Assembly (NCBI RefSeq): GCF_019399235.1
Contig: NZ_JAELVH010000014.1
Location: 1-61,039 of the forward strand
Source: Streptomyces poriferorum
Lineage (GTDB): Bacteria > Actinomycetota > Actinomycetes > Streptomycetales > Streptomycetaceae
Length of the DNA: 61,039 nt
Reading direction: 5' to 3'
The notes beneath the pieces are model-generated. The model saw only the letters and a program-made list of their open reading frames with translations. It was not told the DNA's origin and did no database searches. Below, piece after piece: positions 33,685 to 43,339 of the stretch; the stretch's first letter is position 1; each line of letters begins with the position of its first letter. A program made the translations under genes and the position numbers.

Positions 33685-34534
33685 CCGCAAAGGGGCCCTT
33701 CTCGGAACGGGGATACCGACGGTGCCGGGAACAGCATCGAGCCCGCCGGCGGGGTCCGCCAGCCGGCGTGGGCCGGGTGGCGGTCACGCCCGGGCCGCGG
33801 TGCCGGGCAGCCGGTCGCCGACGTGGGTCCGGGAGAGCAGCACGGCGAGCGGGGCGCCGGGGGTGCCCGGGCCGGCGTCCTTCTGTCGCCGTCCGGTTCC
33901 CCGACGCATCAGCTGAACCGTGGCTCCAGCACCGCCTCGCCGGCCAGGATCCGCCAAGCCGGAAACCGGACCGTCCCGGCCACCGGTCCGGCCTACGCTC
34001 CGGAACCGCCGGACGGGAGTCCGGTCAGCAGGTCGGCCCGTGCGTGCGTCAGCCGCAGATGCCGGGCCCGATCCTGGTCGTGGAGGGGCCCAGGATCGAT
34101 GAGTACCGCGGTGTTCCTGCCGTCCGCCGTGAACAGCAGGTCCACGGTGTGCCCACCGACGACAGCCGCACGCCTTTGTTGCCGCCGGATACGTGCTGAG
34201 CCCCGCCGACTGCCCACGGGGCGTCGAGACGGAACCGGTAACGGCGCTCTCGTTCGACGACCTGGCTGACGAGCGCCCCTTCTGTGTCCGGAGTCCGGAC
34301 GGGAGGAGCATCGTTGGTGCGGCTGGTCGAGACCGTTCCGGATGAGGGATCCGTCACCGTAGTCGTCAGCCGCCACCGCAGGAGCGGCTGACGCAGGCCC
34401 GCTCGGCGACCGGCACACGTCTGCTTCGGTGGCGTGAGGTGCTTGTTCCCTACGCCGGTGAAGAAGGACGCCGGGCCTGCGGGGTTCGGCGCAGGTGCGG
34501 GCGACACCCCTGCCTGCCCGGTTCCGGGAAGGGA
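33685..34534. other. 850-bp stretch with a broken coding remnant
   Basis: No intact gene is supported. The minus strand between about 34420 and 34019 reads like one former gene. It begins DAPPVRTPDTEGALVSQVVE, continues YRFRLDAPWAVGGAQHVSGG, shifts frame near 34175, and continues AAVVGGHTVDLLFTADGRN, then LTHARADLLTGLPSGG, to a stop. The family is not recognised. Nearby, 34450-34485 shares CCGGTGAAGAAGGACGCC with the tail remnant at 16335. Confidence 0.4.
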
Positions 34535-35719
34535 TCAGGGTTTCCCGTTCGAGTGTCTGCCGAACGCCCGCATGGCGAGGGCTCCCGCCAGCGGGCCCGG
34601 GGCCAGGAGCAGGAAGGCGTGGCGCCAGCCGACGGCCTCGGCCAGCAGCGGCGTGAGCTGGATGGTGATGACCGTCAGAGCGAAGCCGATTGCGGTCTGG
34701 GCGGTGAGGGCCGTTCCGATGTAGCGGTGGTCGGCGACCTCGCTCAGCGAGGTCGAGAACACCCCCGAGTCCGCGATCACGGCCGCGCCCCACAGCAGGC
34801 AGAAGGCGAACAGAAGCAGCGAGGAGGAGGGGAAGAGGAAGGGGGAGAGCAGGCAGCACAGACCACTGAGGAGAAGAGCTGCCATGGCGGCGGGCGGGCG
34901 GCCGAAGCGGTCCGCGCCCCAGCCGCCGAGCAGGCAGCCGGCGACCCCGCCGAGGCCCATGGTGAGGAACACGGTGATCTCCACCGAACCCGGGAGGTTC
35001 TTCGCGGCAGGCGTCGCCAGCAGGAAGGACGGGATCCACGTCCACAGCGCGTAGAGCTCCCACATGTGCCCGAAGTAGCCGAGGTTGGCCAGCCGTGGCC
35101 CGCGCTCGGTGAACATGGTCAGCGCGTACCTGGGATTGCGGGCAGGAGCGGACTTCGCCGCGTAGGGACCGGGCCGGACAAGGAGCAGCGCGATGACGGA
35201 ACCCGCGAACCCGGCCGCTGCGGCGGCGAGCAGAACGTCGCGCCAGCGCAGTGATCCCACCCCGGCGATCAGATGAGGAAGCGCGGAGCCAAGGGTGAGG
35301 GCGCCGATGAGGATGCCCATCGTCCTGCCCCGTCCGGAGCTTCCGGACCAGGAGACCATCAGCTTCATTCCGGTGGGGTAGACCCCGGCCAGGAACATTC
35401 CCGTCATGAAACGCAGCGGGATGGCGACGGCCAAGCTGTCGGCGACGAGGGCCAGCACCACGGTGCACACGGCGGCCGCCGCAGCGCCGGCCGCGAGCAG
35501 ACGCTGCGACGGGATGCGGTCGGCCAGGTTCAGAGTGGCCGAGGCCACCGCCCCGACGACGAAACCGATCTGTACCGAGGCCGTCAGCCATACCGCGCCC
35601 CCCGCCGTGAGTCCCCAGTCGGTCCGGAGGCTGGGAACCACCGCCGACATGGAGAACCACACGGCGAGGCCGAGCACCTGCACCGCGGCGATCGCACCGC
35701 GTTGCACGATGATGTTCAC
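34535..35719 (-). CDS. MFS transporter (NNP/CynX-like)
   Basis: A 394-aa protein starting at GTG 35719, seven bases after GGAGAGG. It has about 12 transmembrane segments and typical MFS loops. A WFSMSAVVPSLRTDWGL opening and the PTGMKLMVSW segment resemble CynX/NarK-type families. LGGWGADRFGRPP is the repeat loop-2/loop-8 signature (GxxADRxGR). The substrate is unknown; anions, organic acids or drugs are possible. It is monocistronic. Confidence 0.85.
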   Translation of the reverse strand: MNIIVQRGAIAAVQVLGLAVWFSMSAVVPSLRTDWGLTAGGAVWLTASVQIGFVVGAVASATLNLADRIPSQRLLAAGAAAAAVCTVVLALVADSLAVAIPLRFMTGMFLAGVYPTGMKLMVSWSGSSGRGRTMGILIGALTLGSALPHLIAGVGSLRWRDVLLAAAAAGFAGSVIALLLVRPGPYAAKSAPARNPRYALTMFTERGPRLANLGYFGHMWELYALWTWIPSFLLATPAAKNLPGSVEITVFLTMGLGGVAGCLLGGWGADRFGRPPAAMAALLLSGLCCLLSPFLFPSSSLLLFAFCLLWGAAVIADSGVFSTSLSEVADHRYIGTALTAQTAIGFALTVITIQLTPLLAEAVGWRHAFLLLAPGPLAGALAMRAFGRHSNGKP

Positions 35720-35927
35720 GAATACCTCTCCTGGGCCGAGCCCTTGCTCCGCCGGACCTGCGCGCGGTGGCCGAAGTCCGACCCTAATGGGCCCCGGCCG
35801 CGTGCGGACTCCGGCGCAGCCCGGCGCGCGGCAACGCGATGCCCCATCCAGGCACCCGTGGCCGCCGCGTGCGGGACGGAGCCTGCGCTGCGCCGCGAGG
35901 GTGCCTTCCGTGAGGGGGCGTTCAGCT

Positions 35928-38564
35928 TCAGGCAGCCGACTCCGACTTCTTCTCATTCCGGCGGAGGGCGTCGCGCAGCCGCGCTGCCTGGATCACCAGG
36001 CGGGACTTGCCGCCGCGGCTCGCTGTCGCGGCGAGCCCGGCCGGTTCCGGTGAATCGGCTCCGCACTGCTCCACGCACTCGGCAGCCGTCGCCAGGAGAT
36101 CTCCGGCGCCGCGCGGATCGACCGTGCCCGTGAGGAGTGCCGGCAGCACGGCTGCGAGCACGGCCCAGGTCGTCGCGCAGGCGCCCGTCGCCGCAGCGGT
36201 GCGCAGCGAGTCGGCGAGCCGGCCGGGCTTGACCGTGCCCAGGCCGATCAGCTCGGCCAGGTCGCCGCCGAGGCGCAGGGCGTTCAGGTCGTCCCGGGCG
36301 GCCAGGGTGAGAAGCGCGTCCACGGCCCGCAGCCGGTCCTCGGGGTACCGGGCACCGAGTCCGGTGGCGACCGCGAGGTGCAGGGCCGGGCCGGCGGGTC
36401 CACCGGCCGCTGCCAGCAGAGGGAGCGCGGTGGCCCCCTCGCGCGCTTGGTGGACGGCGGCGGCCGTGACGTGCGGCAGCCACCAGGCGGCCAGGGTTTC
36501 GCGGTCCCCGGGCAGGACCGCGATCAGCGAGGCGTCCTCGCCTCCGTCCCAGCAGAGGCCCGCCGACTCGCGGGCGCCCGCCAGTTCGCGGAACGCGTGC
36601 GGGAAACCGCGCAGTACAGCGGTGCGTTCGCCGGTGTCCATCACGAGCCGCGCGGGGGCCCCGCCACCGTAGGCGTACCGCTCGGCTCCAGCCGTACGCC
36701 GGGTGACGGGCACCGGCTGCCCGGCGGCGCCGAGCCAGGAGGCCAACCGGTCACCTGCGGGCGTACCGAGGGCAGCAGCCAGGGGAAGGACGGCGGCGTC
36801 GCGCCGGACCCGGAGCAGAGCCTGGGCGAAGTCCGCCGGGGCCGGGTCCTCGCCCAGGCGGTCGTACTCGACCAGGCGTGCGATCAGCACGCGGGGGTCC
36901 AGAGCGCCGCATTCCGTGGTGGGCGTGGCGAGCAGGAACGGCAGCGGACGGGAGGTGATGCGCAGCGCGGCCTCCTTCACACGCGCGTGGGTGACGGCGT
37001 GCAGTGCGGTGTGGGAGCAGTCGGAGCGCCACGTCACCAGGGCCGGTGGCGGTTCGGCGCTCGGCGGCATGTCCAGCACGGCAGCGGCGACGTGTTCCAG
37101 GCCGGGCAGCTCATGGGTGTAGTGGTGGGCTTGCGCAGGATCGAGCCACCAGCGGCCCGCGAGAGCGGGCCGCAGTGCCTCGGCGAGGGCGGCACGGTCC
37201 TGGTGGGCGTGCCGGACCAGCCCGTCCAGGGCGCGTTCGAACTCCTCGACGGTGGAGGTGCGGGCGTGGACGACTGCCGCGACGAGCTCGACGGCCTCCG
37301 CGACCGTTTCCGGAGCCGGGGCGAGCAGGACCGGGACCGGGGGCGGCGGGAGGACCTCCCGGTAGGGGCCGGTCTCCTCGTCGGGAGCGGCGTCGGGCCC
37401 GAAGACCTCCACCGCCCGGGCCCGGTGGGCCGGGCTGAGCAGCCTGGCGCGGTCTGCGAGTCCGGCGCGCAGCGCGGGATCGTCGGTGAGGTGCGCGGCA
37501 GCCAGCTTCAGCGCCCGCTCCTGGATATCGGTGTCGGCGTGCCCGAAGGCCTCGGCGAGCTCCGGCAGTATCTCGGGGGCGGCGGCGGGACGTCGGGCGA
37601 GTTCCTTGCCGAGCAGGACGAGCTGCGCGCGGACCAGCTTCTTCTCGGGGCGGAAGAGGACGGCGCCCGACATCTCGGCGAGCATGCGGGGGGTCAGGAG
37701 GCCCGATGCCGCAAGCCGGGCAAGGATTTGCTGGGCGCTCCCGGCCACGGCGGACGGGGCGTCGGCGGCCAGCGCGATCCAGTCGGCGGCCCGCTCCCGC
37801 TCTTCCTCACCGGTCGGGCGAAGCGCCTCCAGGATCGCCTGATACGGCCGCAGTTGAGCAGCCCGGCCGCCCCGCAGCAGCCTGGCGACGCACCCGTCCA
37901 ACAGCGTGGTGCGCGCTACGTGCCCCTCGTCGGCCAGGGTGGCCAGCGCGGTCGGCCAGTGGTGGGAGTGCCCCGGCTCCAGGGTCCAGGAGGTGAAGGA
38001 ACGGACGGGTTCGGCGGTCGTGAAGAGACACGGGACGAGCGTGGCGACGTGCGGGTCCTCGCGCAGGGCGAACACGAGCGGGGCACGGGCCGAAGCCATG
38101 GCCATCGACCAGCCCTCGACGCAGCCGTCGGTGGTGGGCATCGGGCAGCCTGCGAGCCGCACCAGTTCACGGATCAGCGGGTAGTCCTCCTCGGCGGTGG
38201 CGGATCGGGCGGCCAGCCGGTGAGCGAGGTCGCCCAGCCACTTCGGGTCCCGGCCGGCCAGTACGTCGAGCAGCGTCGCGGCCGGCGGCAGCTGCGTCCA
38301 GCGGCGCAGATCAGTGGCTCCGATCCAGGCCGCCGCCGCTGCGGCGCCGGAGTTGCACCCGGCTCCGGCTACCACCAGGGCCGGGTTCATCAGGTTCCGG
38401 TCCTGCCACTGCTCCGAGCGGGAGGAACGCAGCGTGCGGCGAAGTTCCTTCAGGCCGGTGAGCAGGACCCGGCGCTGCGCGGGGTCCAGTGGTTCCAGGA
38501 GTCCGGGCAGTTGGGCGGTGCGGCCCGCCCGTACGGCTTCGAGGACGTCGTCGACGGCGTTCAA
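35928..38564 (-). CDS. DUF6493-family large repeat protein
   Basis: About 878 aa, helical, Ala/Leu-rich, with HEAT/ARM-like periodicity through most of its length and no catalytic motif. The start is TTG 38564, chosen because it forms a TTGA overlap (38561-38564) with the stop of the SWIM gene. Longer open sequence upstream overlaps the SWIM coding region. In actinomycetes, DUF6493/DUF5691-type proteins and SWIM zinc-finger proteins are often neighbours, sometimes with MoxR ATPase and VWA genes, none of which is here. Role unknown, possibly a scaffold. Confidence 0.7.
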   Translation of the reverse strand: MNAVDDVLEAVRAGRTAQLPGLLEPLDPAQRRVLLTGLKELRRTLRSSRSEQWQDRNLMNPALVVAGAGCNSGAAAAAAWIGATDLRRWTQLPPAATLLDVLAGRDPKWLGDLAHRLAARSATAEEDYPLIRELVRLAGCPMPTTDGCVEGWSMAMASARAPLVFALREDPHVATLVPCLFTTAEPVRSFTSWTLEPGHSHHWPTALATLADEGHVARTTLLDGCVARLLRGGRAAQLRPYQAILEALRPTGEEERERAADWIALAADAPSAVAGSAQQILARLAASGLLTPRMLAEMSGAVLFRPEKKLVRAQLVLLGKELARRPAAAPEILPELAEAFGHADTDIQERALKLAAAHLTDDPALRAGLADRARLLSPAHRARAVEVFGPDAAPDEETGPYREVLPPPPVPVLLAPAPETVAEAVELVAAVVHARTSTVEEFERALDGLVRHAHQDRAALAEALRPALAGRWWLDPAQAHHYTHELPGLEHVAAAVLDMPPSAEPPPALVTWRSDCSHTALHAVTHARVKEAALRITSRPLPFLLATPTTECGALDPRVLIARLVEYDRLGEDPAPADFAQALLRVRRDAAVLPLAAALGTPAGDRLASWLGAAGQPVPVTRRTAGAERYAYGGGAPARLVMDTGERTAVLRGFPHAFRELAGARESAGLCWDGGEDASLIAVLPGDRETLAAWWLPHVTAAAVHQAREGATALPLLAAAGGPAGPALHLAVATGLGARYPEDRLRAVDALLTLAARDDLNALRLGGDLAELIGLGTVKPGRLADSLRTAAATGACATTWAVLAAVLPALLTGTVDPRGAGDLLATAAECVEQCGADSPEPAGLAATASRGGKSRLVIQAARLRDALRRNEKKSESAA

Positions 38565-39970
38565 CGTGTGGCTCCGGAGGTGGTGGTGGCAGTGCTGGTG
38601 GACGTGCCGGCTGCTCTGGTGGCCATCCGGGTGGCGAGCGCGTGCTTGCAGGGGCCGCGGCGGCCCCGGTAGTCCGCCCACCACTGGCAGGTGCAGCTCA
38701 GCGCGCCGCCTGATCCGCGTACCTGGTAGCGGCGTTCACCGGAGACGACGACGGCGGTGCCGGGGTGCTCCAGGGTGACCGCGCCCGCCTCCAGCAGGGT
38801 GCGGGCGGCGACCAGCCGGGGGTTGTGCCGCTCCGCCTGCCGGGCGTCGTAGGGGAGTTCACGGTGGAAGTAGGCGGCCTCGGCGATGTCGTAGCCGACT
38901 CGGCCGGCCGTACCGAGGCGGACGAGAGCGGCCCGTACACGGTCCACGGTGAGCCCGGACTGCTCGGCGAGGTCGGCGGGATCGATGCGTGGCTCCCAGG
39001 CGAGCAGGACGGAGACCAGATCGGCGTCCTGGGCCGTCTCGTCGCCGGCGAGGGCCTCCAGCACACCGCCTTCACCGGAGAACCCGCGGTCGGGCTCCGG
39101 GGAGAGGGTGAGCGTGAGCCGCATTCCCGGCAGCCCGACCTCCCACGCGGAGGCGGTGGGGTGGGCGCCGTCCGGCGCGGGGCCGTACACGCGCAGGCCG
39201 GTGGCGTGCCGCAGCACCCGCTGGAGTGCGGCGAGACGTTCGGGGCCGGGCAGACAGACCGCGCCGGGTACCGGGCGGGTGGTGGGGCGCAGCGTGCGAC
39301 CTGCGGCAACCACCCACAGGGGGCCGGTCACGGCGCCGGCACCCGTCGCGGTGCGCGGGAGGGAACGGAGGAAGCGCGCCGTCTCGGCGGCGGTCAGCTC
39401 ACCCCGCAGATCGAAGCCGGCGGTGACGGCCTGGGACTCGGCGAAACCGCGCAGCCAGCGCTCCGGCAGCGGCACCTTCTTCTCGACGACCGGCCCGTCG
39501 AGGGTGGTCACCGCCATCTCGTCGGGGCCGACCCGCAGGTGCAGTGGATCGTCTCCGCCCATCCGGGACAACGCCTCGCGCAGCGGGTTGTTGACATCGA
39601 CGTTGGTGGTGCCGTGGCCGGTGTCGGCGCCGCACAGCCCGTCGGGGAGCACATCAAGCCGGGCGTACACGCCGCAGCACCCGGAGAAGGACTCGAAACG
39701 GAGCCGGTCGCCGTTGCCCGTCACCACCGGATCGAGCGATGCGCGCAGGGAGCGCCGGTGGTAACGGGCCGCGGCCACGTCCGCGACGGCGAGAAGTGCT
39801 CGCGCGGCCGCCTGGGGCGCGCTCAGGAACCCGGCGAAGAACTGCGGGTGGGCATCGGCCCCGGCCGGGGTGAGTCCTCCCGCCGTCTCCAGACCGAGCA
39901 CCTGACCCGTCTCGGCGACGGTCAGCGAGGAGGCGCGCGCATAGGCGAAGGTGTGTGCACTTCTTGTCAT
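38561..39970 (-). CDS. SWIM zinc-finger protein
   Basis: A 469-aa protein starting at ATG 39970. The C-terminus carries a SWIM finger, LSCTCQWWADYRGRRGPCKH (CxCx(n)CxH) at about residues 425-446, followed by a Thr/Ser-rich tail (TSTSTATTTSG). The rest is mostly beta/alpha without known catalytic residues. SWIM domains bind zinc and mediate DNA or protein contacts. Translationally coupled to the DUF6493 gene downstream, so the two proteins probably work together. Confidence 0.8.
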   Translation of the reverse strand: MTRSAHTFAYARASSLTVAETGQVLGLETAGGLTPAGADAHPQFFAGFLSAPQAAARALLAVADVAAARYHRRSLRASLDPVVTGNGDRLRFESFSGCCGVYARLDVLPDGLCGADTGHGTTNVDVNNPLREALSRMGGDDPLHLRVGPDEMAVTTLDGPVVEKKVPLPERWLRGFAESQAVTAGFDLRGELTAAETARFLRSLPRTATGAGAVTGPLWVVAAGRTLRPTTRPVPGAVCLPGPERLAALQRVLRHATGLRVYGPAPDGAHPTASAWEVGLPGMRLTLTLSPEPDRGFSGEGGVLEALAGDETAQDADLVSVLLAWEPRIDPADLAEQSGLTVDRVRAALVRLGTAGRVGYDIAEAAYFHRELPYDARQAERHNPRLVAARTLLEAGAVTLEHPGTAVVVSGERRYQVRGSGGALSCTCQWWADYRGRRGPCKHALATRMATRAAGTSTSTATTTSGATR

Positions 39971-40100
39971 GCCGGAGACGCTAGACGGGGGCACTGACAA
40001 CGTGATCGACGGAAGCCGCTGCCCCCGGACATCGCGAGCGGACGCCTGAACCGGTGCCCCCCCGACCGTGGAAGGCACTCGGCCGTGGCGCGACAGGTCG

Positions 40101-41093
40101 TCAGCCTGTGGCGCACGAGACCGTCGGCCAGGTCCAGGATCCGTTGGTCTGGATCGTCACCCCCCAGTTGTTCCCACTGCCGTTGGGCTTCGCGGTCAGG
40201 ACCTGGGCGCCGGGGTAGGCGGTGCTGACGTTCCAGGTGGAGAGGATCTTCTCGGGGGCCGGTACGTTCATGGTGACGGTCCAGTTGCCGGCGCCGGTGA
40301 CGGAGACGTTGAGGTTGTAGCGGTCGCTCCACTGCTGTCCGGCGGAGAGCGTCGCGGTGCAGCCGCCGGTGCCCCCGCCGGTCCCGCCTCCACCCGCGCT
40401 GCCGTCGGGCGCGACGGCCCGTCCGGTCTGCGGCGAGATCATGCCCGGGCAGAGGCCGCGGGACGCGAGCGACTGAGCGATGCGCGGGATCGCGGCGAGC
40501 GTGTTGGCCGGCCACTCGTGCATCAGGATGACCTGACCGCTGGTGAGCCGTCCGACGGCCTGCACGATCGCGTCGCTGCTCGCACCGTTCCAGTCCTGCG
40601 AGTCGACGTCCCAGATCACCTCCGTCAGGCCGTACTTGGCTTCGACGGCCTTGAGCGTGGAGTTGGTCTCGCCGTACGGCGGCCGGAACAGCTTCGGTGT
40701 GCCTCCGCCCGCGTTGGCGATGGCCTGCTGGGTCCGGGAGACCTCCGAGTCGATCTCGGCCTGGCTCATCTGGATGAGATGCGGGTGTGTGTAGCTGTGG
40801 TTGCCGACCCACATGCCGGCGTTGATCTGGGCCTGCACCTGGCCCGGGGCGGAGGCGGCGTACTGCCCCTCGTTGAACATGGTGGCCCGCAGGCCGTTCT
40901 GCTTGAGGGCGTTGAGCAGGGCGGGGGTGTGGTCGTTGGACGGGCCGTCGTCGAAGGTCAGGCCCACGTAGCCGTTGCAGGTGACGGCCTGTGCGGGAGC
41001 GGTGGCCGTGGCGGTCAGGCCCAGGGAGGCCGTCGCGGCGAGGGCGAGTCCGGCGGCCAGGGCGGCCGGGCGACGGCGGGGAAGGAGATGCAT
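40101..41093 (-). CDS. axeA: acetylxylan esterase (CE4) with C-terminal CBM2
   Basis: A 330-aa secreted enzyme. The signal peptide is [12 protein letters not shown] with a core, cleaved near AQAVT. The CE4/NodB domain (about 40-215) has [14 protein letters not shown] (catalytic Asp and metal Asp), the HSYTHPH metal histidines, FRPPYGE and DVDSQDW. A Gly/Thr linker leads to a CBM2 module (about 243-330; CTATLS, then [11 protein letters not shown]). It removes acetyl groups from xylan. ATG 41093 follows AGGAGGA. It lies 89 bp after the GH11 xylanase on the same strand, the same pairing as xlnB-axeA of Streptomyces lividans. Confidence 0.9.
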   Translation of the reverse strand: MHLLPRRRPAALAAGLALAATASLGLTATATAPAQAVTCNGYVGLTFDDGPSNDHTPALLNALKQNGLRATMFNEGQYAASAPGQVQAQINAGMWVGNHSYTHPHLIQMSQAEIDSEVSRTQQAIANAGGGTPKLFRPPYGETNSTLKAVEAKYGLTEVIWDVDSQDWNGASSDAIVQAVGRLTSGQVILMHEWPANTLAAIPRIAQSLASRGLCPGMISPQTGRAVAPDGSAGGGGTGGGTGGCTATLSAGQQWSDRYNLNVSVTGAGNWTVTMNVPAPEKILSTWNVSTAYPGAQVLTAKPNGSGNNWGVTIQTNGSWTWPTVSCATG

Positions 41094-41182
41094 GGGGGTC
41101 CTCCTGGTGGCGGAGGTCCGGCCACGCCGGAAGCGCGGCCGGACGCGTGGTGAAGGTGAGGGTCACTGCGGACCCGGTGGGA

Positions 41183-42250
<1,068 letters not shown>

Positions 42251-42541
42251 TTACGTAGGAGTGCTGCCGGACGGGTCCTGTCGCGTCCGCCCAACACAGC
42301 TGTTCTGACGCATGGTTGGGCTCGCATGGCAGTCGGCTGTGGTGGTCCGGCCCGATCACGGAGTCTTGATCTGCCCCTAGCGACTGTCAATAGTTTCGGC
42401 AGGAGTTGCGAAACCTTCGGACTCGCTGAAAGGGCAACATTGATGTTGTTTCCACAGTTCAAGGCGCGATTCGAATGCATGGAAACTGTCGGCGGTCGAT
42501 CGTGGTGAAGTGCGTGATCCATTCTGAATCATGGATCGCTT

Positions 42542-42552
42542 CGAAACTTTCG
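42542..42552. promoter_or_regulatory. CGAAA-N-TTTCG palindrome (xylanase regulation box)
   Basis: Perfect 11-bp palindrome about 313 bases upstream of the xylanase start. A second, one-mismatch copy at 42409-42419 lies nearer, at about 180 bases. The regulator is not in the window. Confidence 0.5.
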
Positions 42553-42616
42553 GTACTTCTCGAATTCGATGCGCCCCAATGCGTGGATCCGTGAACCAGG
42601 CTGCGGTGCAGGTTAT

Positions 42617-42632
42617 TTGACCGTTCGTTCCA
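42617..42632. promoter_or_regulatory. candidate TetR operator upstream of its own gene
   Basis: TTGACCGTTCGTTCCA agrees at 14 of 16 positions with the reverse complement of 43309-43324, upstream of the MFS gene. It ends 21 bases before GTG 42654, which suggests autorepression. Confidence 0.6.
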
Positions 42633-42653
42633 GATGGGGCTAGGGTCTTCGAT

Positions 42654-43238
42654 GTGGCCAGGACCAAGGAATTCGATCCGGACGCCGCGCTGCAGTCGGC
42701 TCTTGAGCTGTTCTGGCGGCGCGGCTACGAAGCGACATCGGTGGCGGACCTCGTCGAGCACCTCGGTATCGGTCGCGCCAGTCTCTACGCGACCTTCGGC
42801 GGCAAGAACGAGCTGTACCTGAAGGCCATGGACCGGTACGCCGAGCTGCGTGACCCGCTCCTCCTGGCCGAGCTGTCGCAGCCCGGCCCCGCCCTTCCCG
42901 CGGTGCGGGCGGTGGTACGCCGCTTCGCCGCGGAGGCGGCCTCCCCGAGCGGGCGGCTGAACGGCTGCTTCGTCACCAACACCGCGGCCGAACTGGCCCC
43001 GCACGACCCCGCGGCGGCCCGCCGCGTCGAGATCAGCTGGGAGCGTCTGGAGGCCCCGCTGCACTCCGCGCTCGTGCGGGCCCAGGCTCAGGGCGAGCTT
43101 CCCGGGGGCCGTGATCCGCGCGCGCTGGCCCGCATGCTGCTCGTCCTGCTGCAGGGCATCCGCGTCGTCGGCAAGGCGTCGGACGATCCGGCCCGGGTGC
43201 GGGACGCGGCCGAGCAGGCGCTGACCCTGCTGGGCTGA
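42654..43238 (+). CDS. TetR/AcrR-family regulator
   Basis: A 194-aa protein starting at GTG 42654. The N-terminal helix-turn-helix is FDPDAALQSALELFWRRGYE, then IGRASLYATFGGKNELYLKA. A helical ligand domain follows, with NGCFVTNTAAELAPHDP in the usual place. It lies just upstream of the co-directional MFS and SDR genes, and shares an operator-like sequence with them. The likely role is ligand-relieved repression of the efflux operon. Confidence 0.92.
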   Translation: MARTKEFDPDAALQSALELFWRRGYEATSVADLVEHLGIGRASLYATFGGKNELYLKAMDRYAELRDPLLLAELSQPGPALPAVRAVVRRFAAEAASPSGRLNGCFVTNTAAELAPHDPAAARRVEISWERLEAPLHSALVRAQAQGELPGGRDPRALARMLLVLLQGIRVVGKASDDPARVRDAAEQALTLLG

Positions 43239-43308
43239 TTCGCGGTCGACGGAGCCGGCTGGGCGCGCCACCGGGGGCCTCTTGTGGTGCCCTTGCGCGC
43301 CCGAATAA

Positions 43309-43324
43309 TGGAACGTTCGGTCAA
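43309..43324. promoter_or_regulatory. candidate TetR operator upstream of MFS gene
   Basis: TGGAACGTTCGGTCAA is the inverted relative of 42617-42632. It ends 15 bases before ATG 43340, so bound repressor would block initiation. Confidence 0.6.
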
Positions 43325-43339
43325 GTATCAGGGGGAGAT

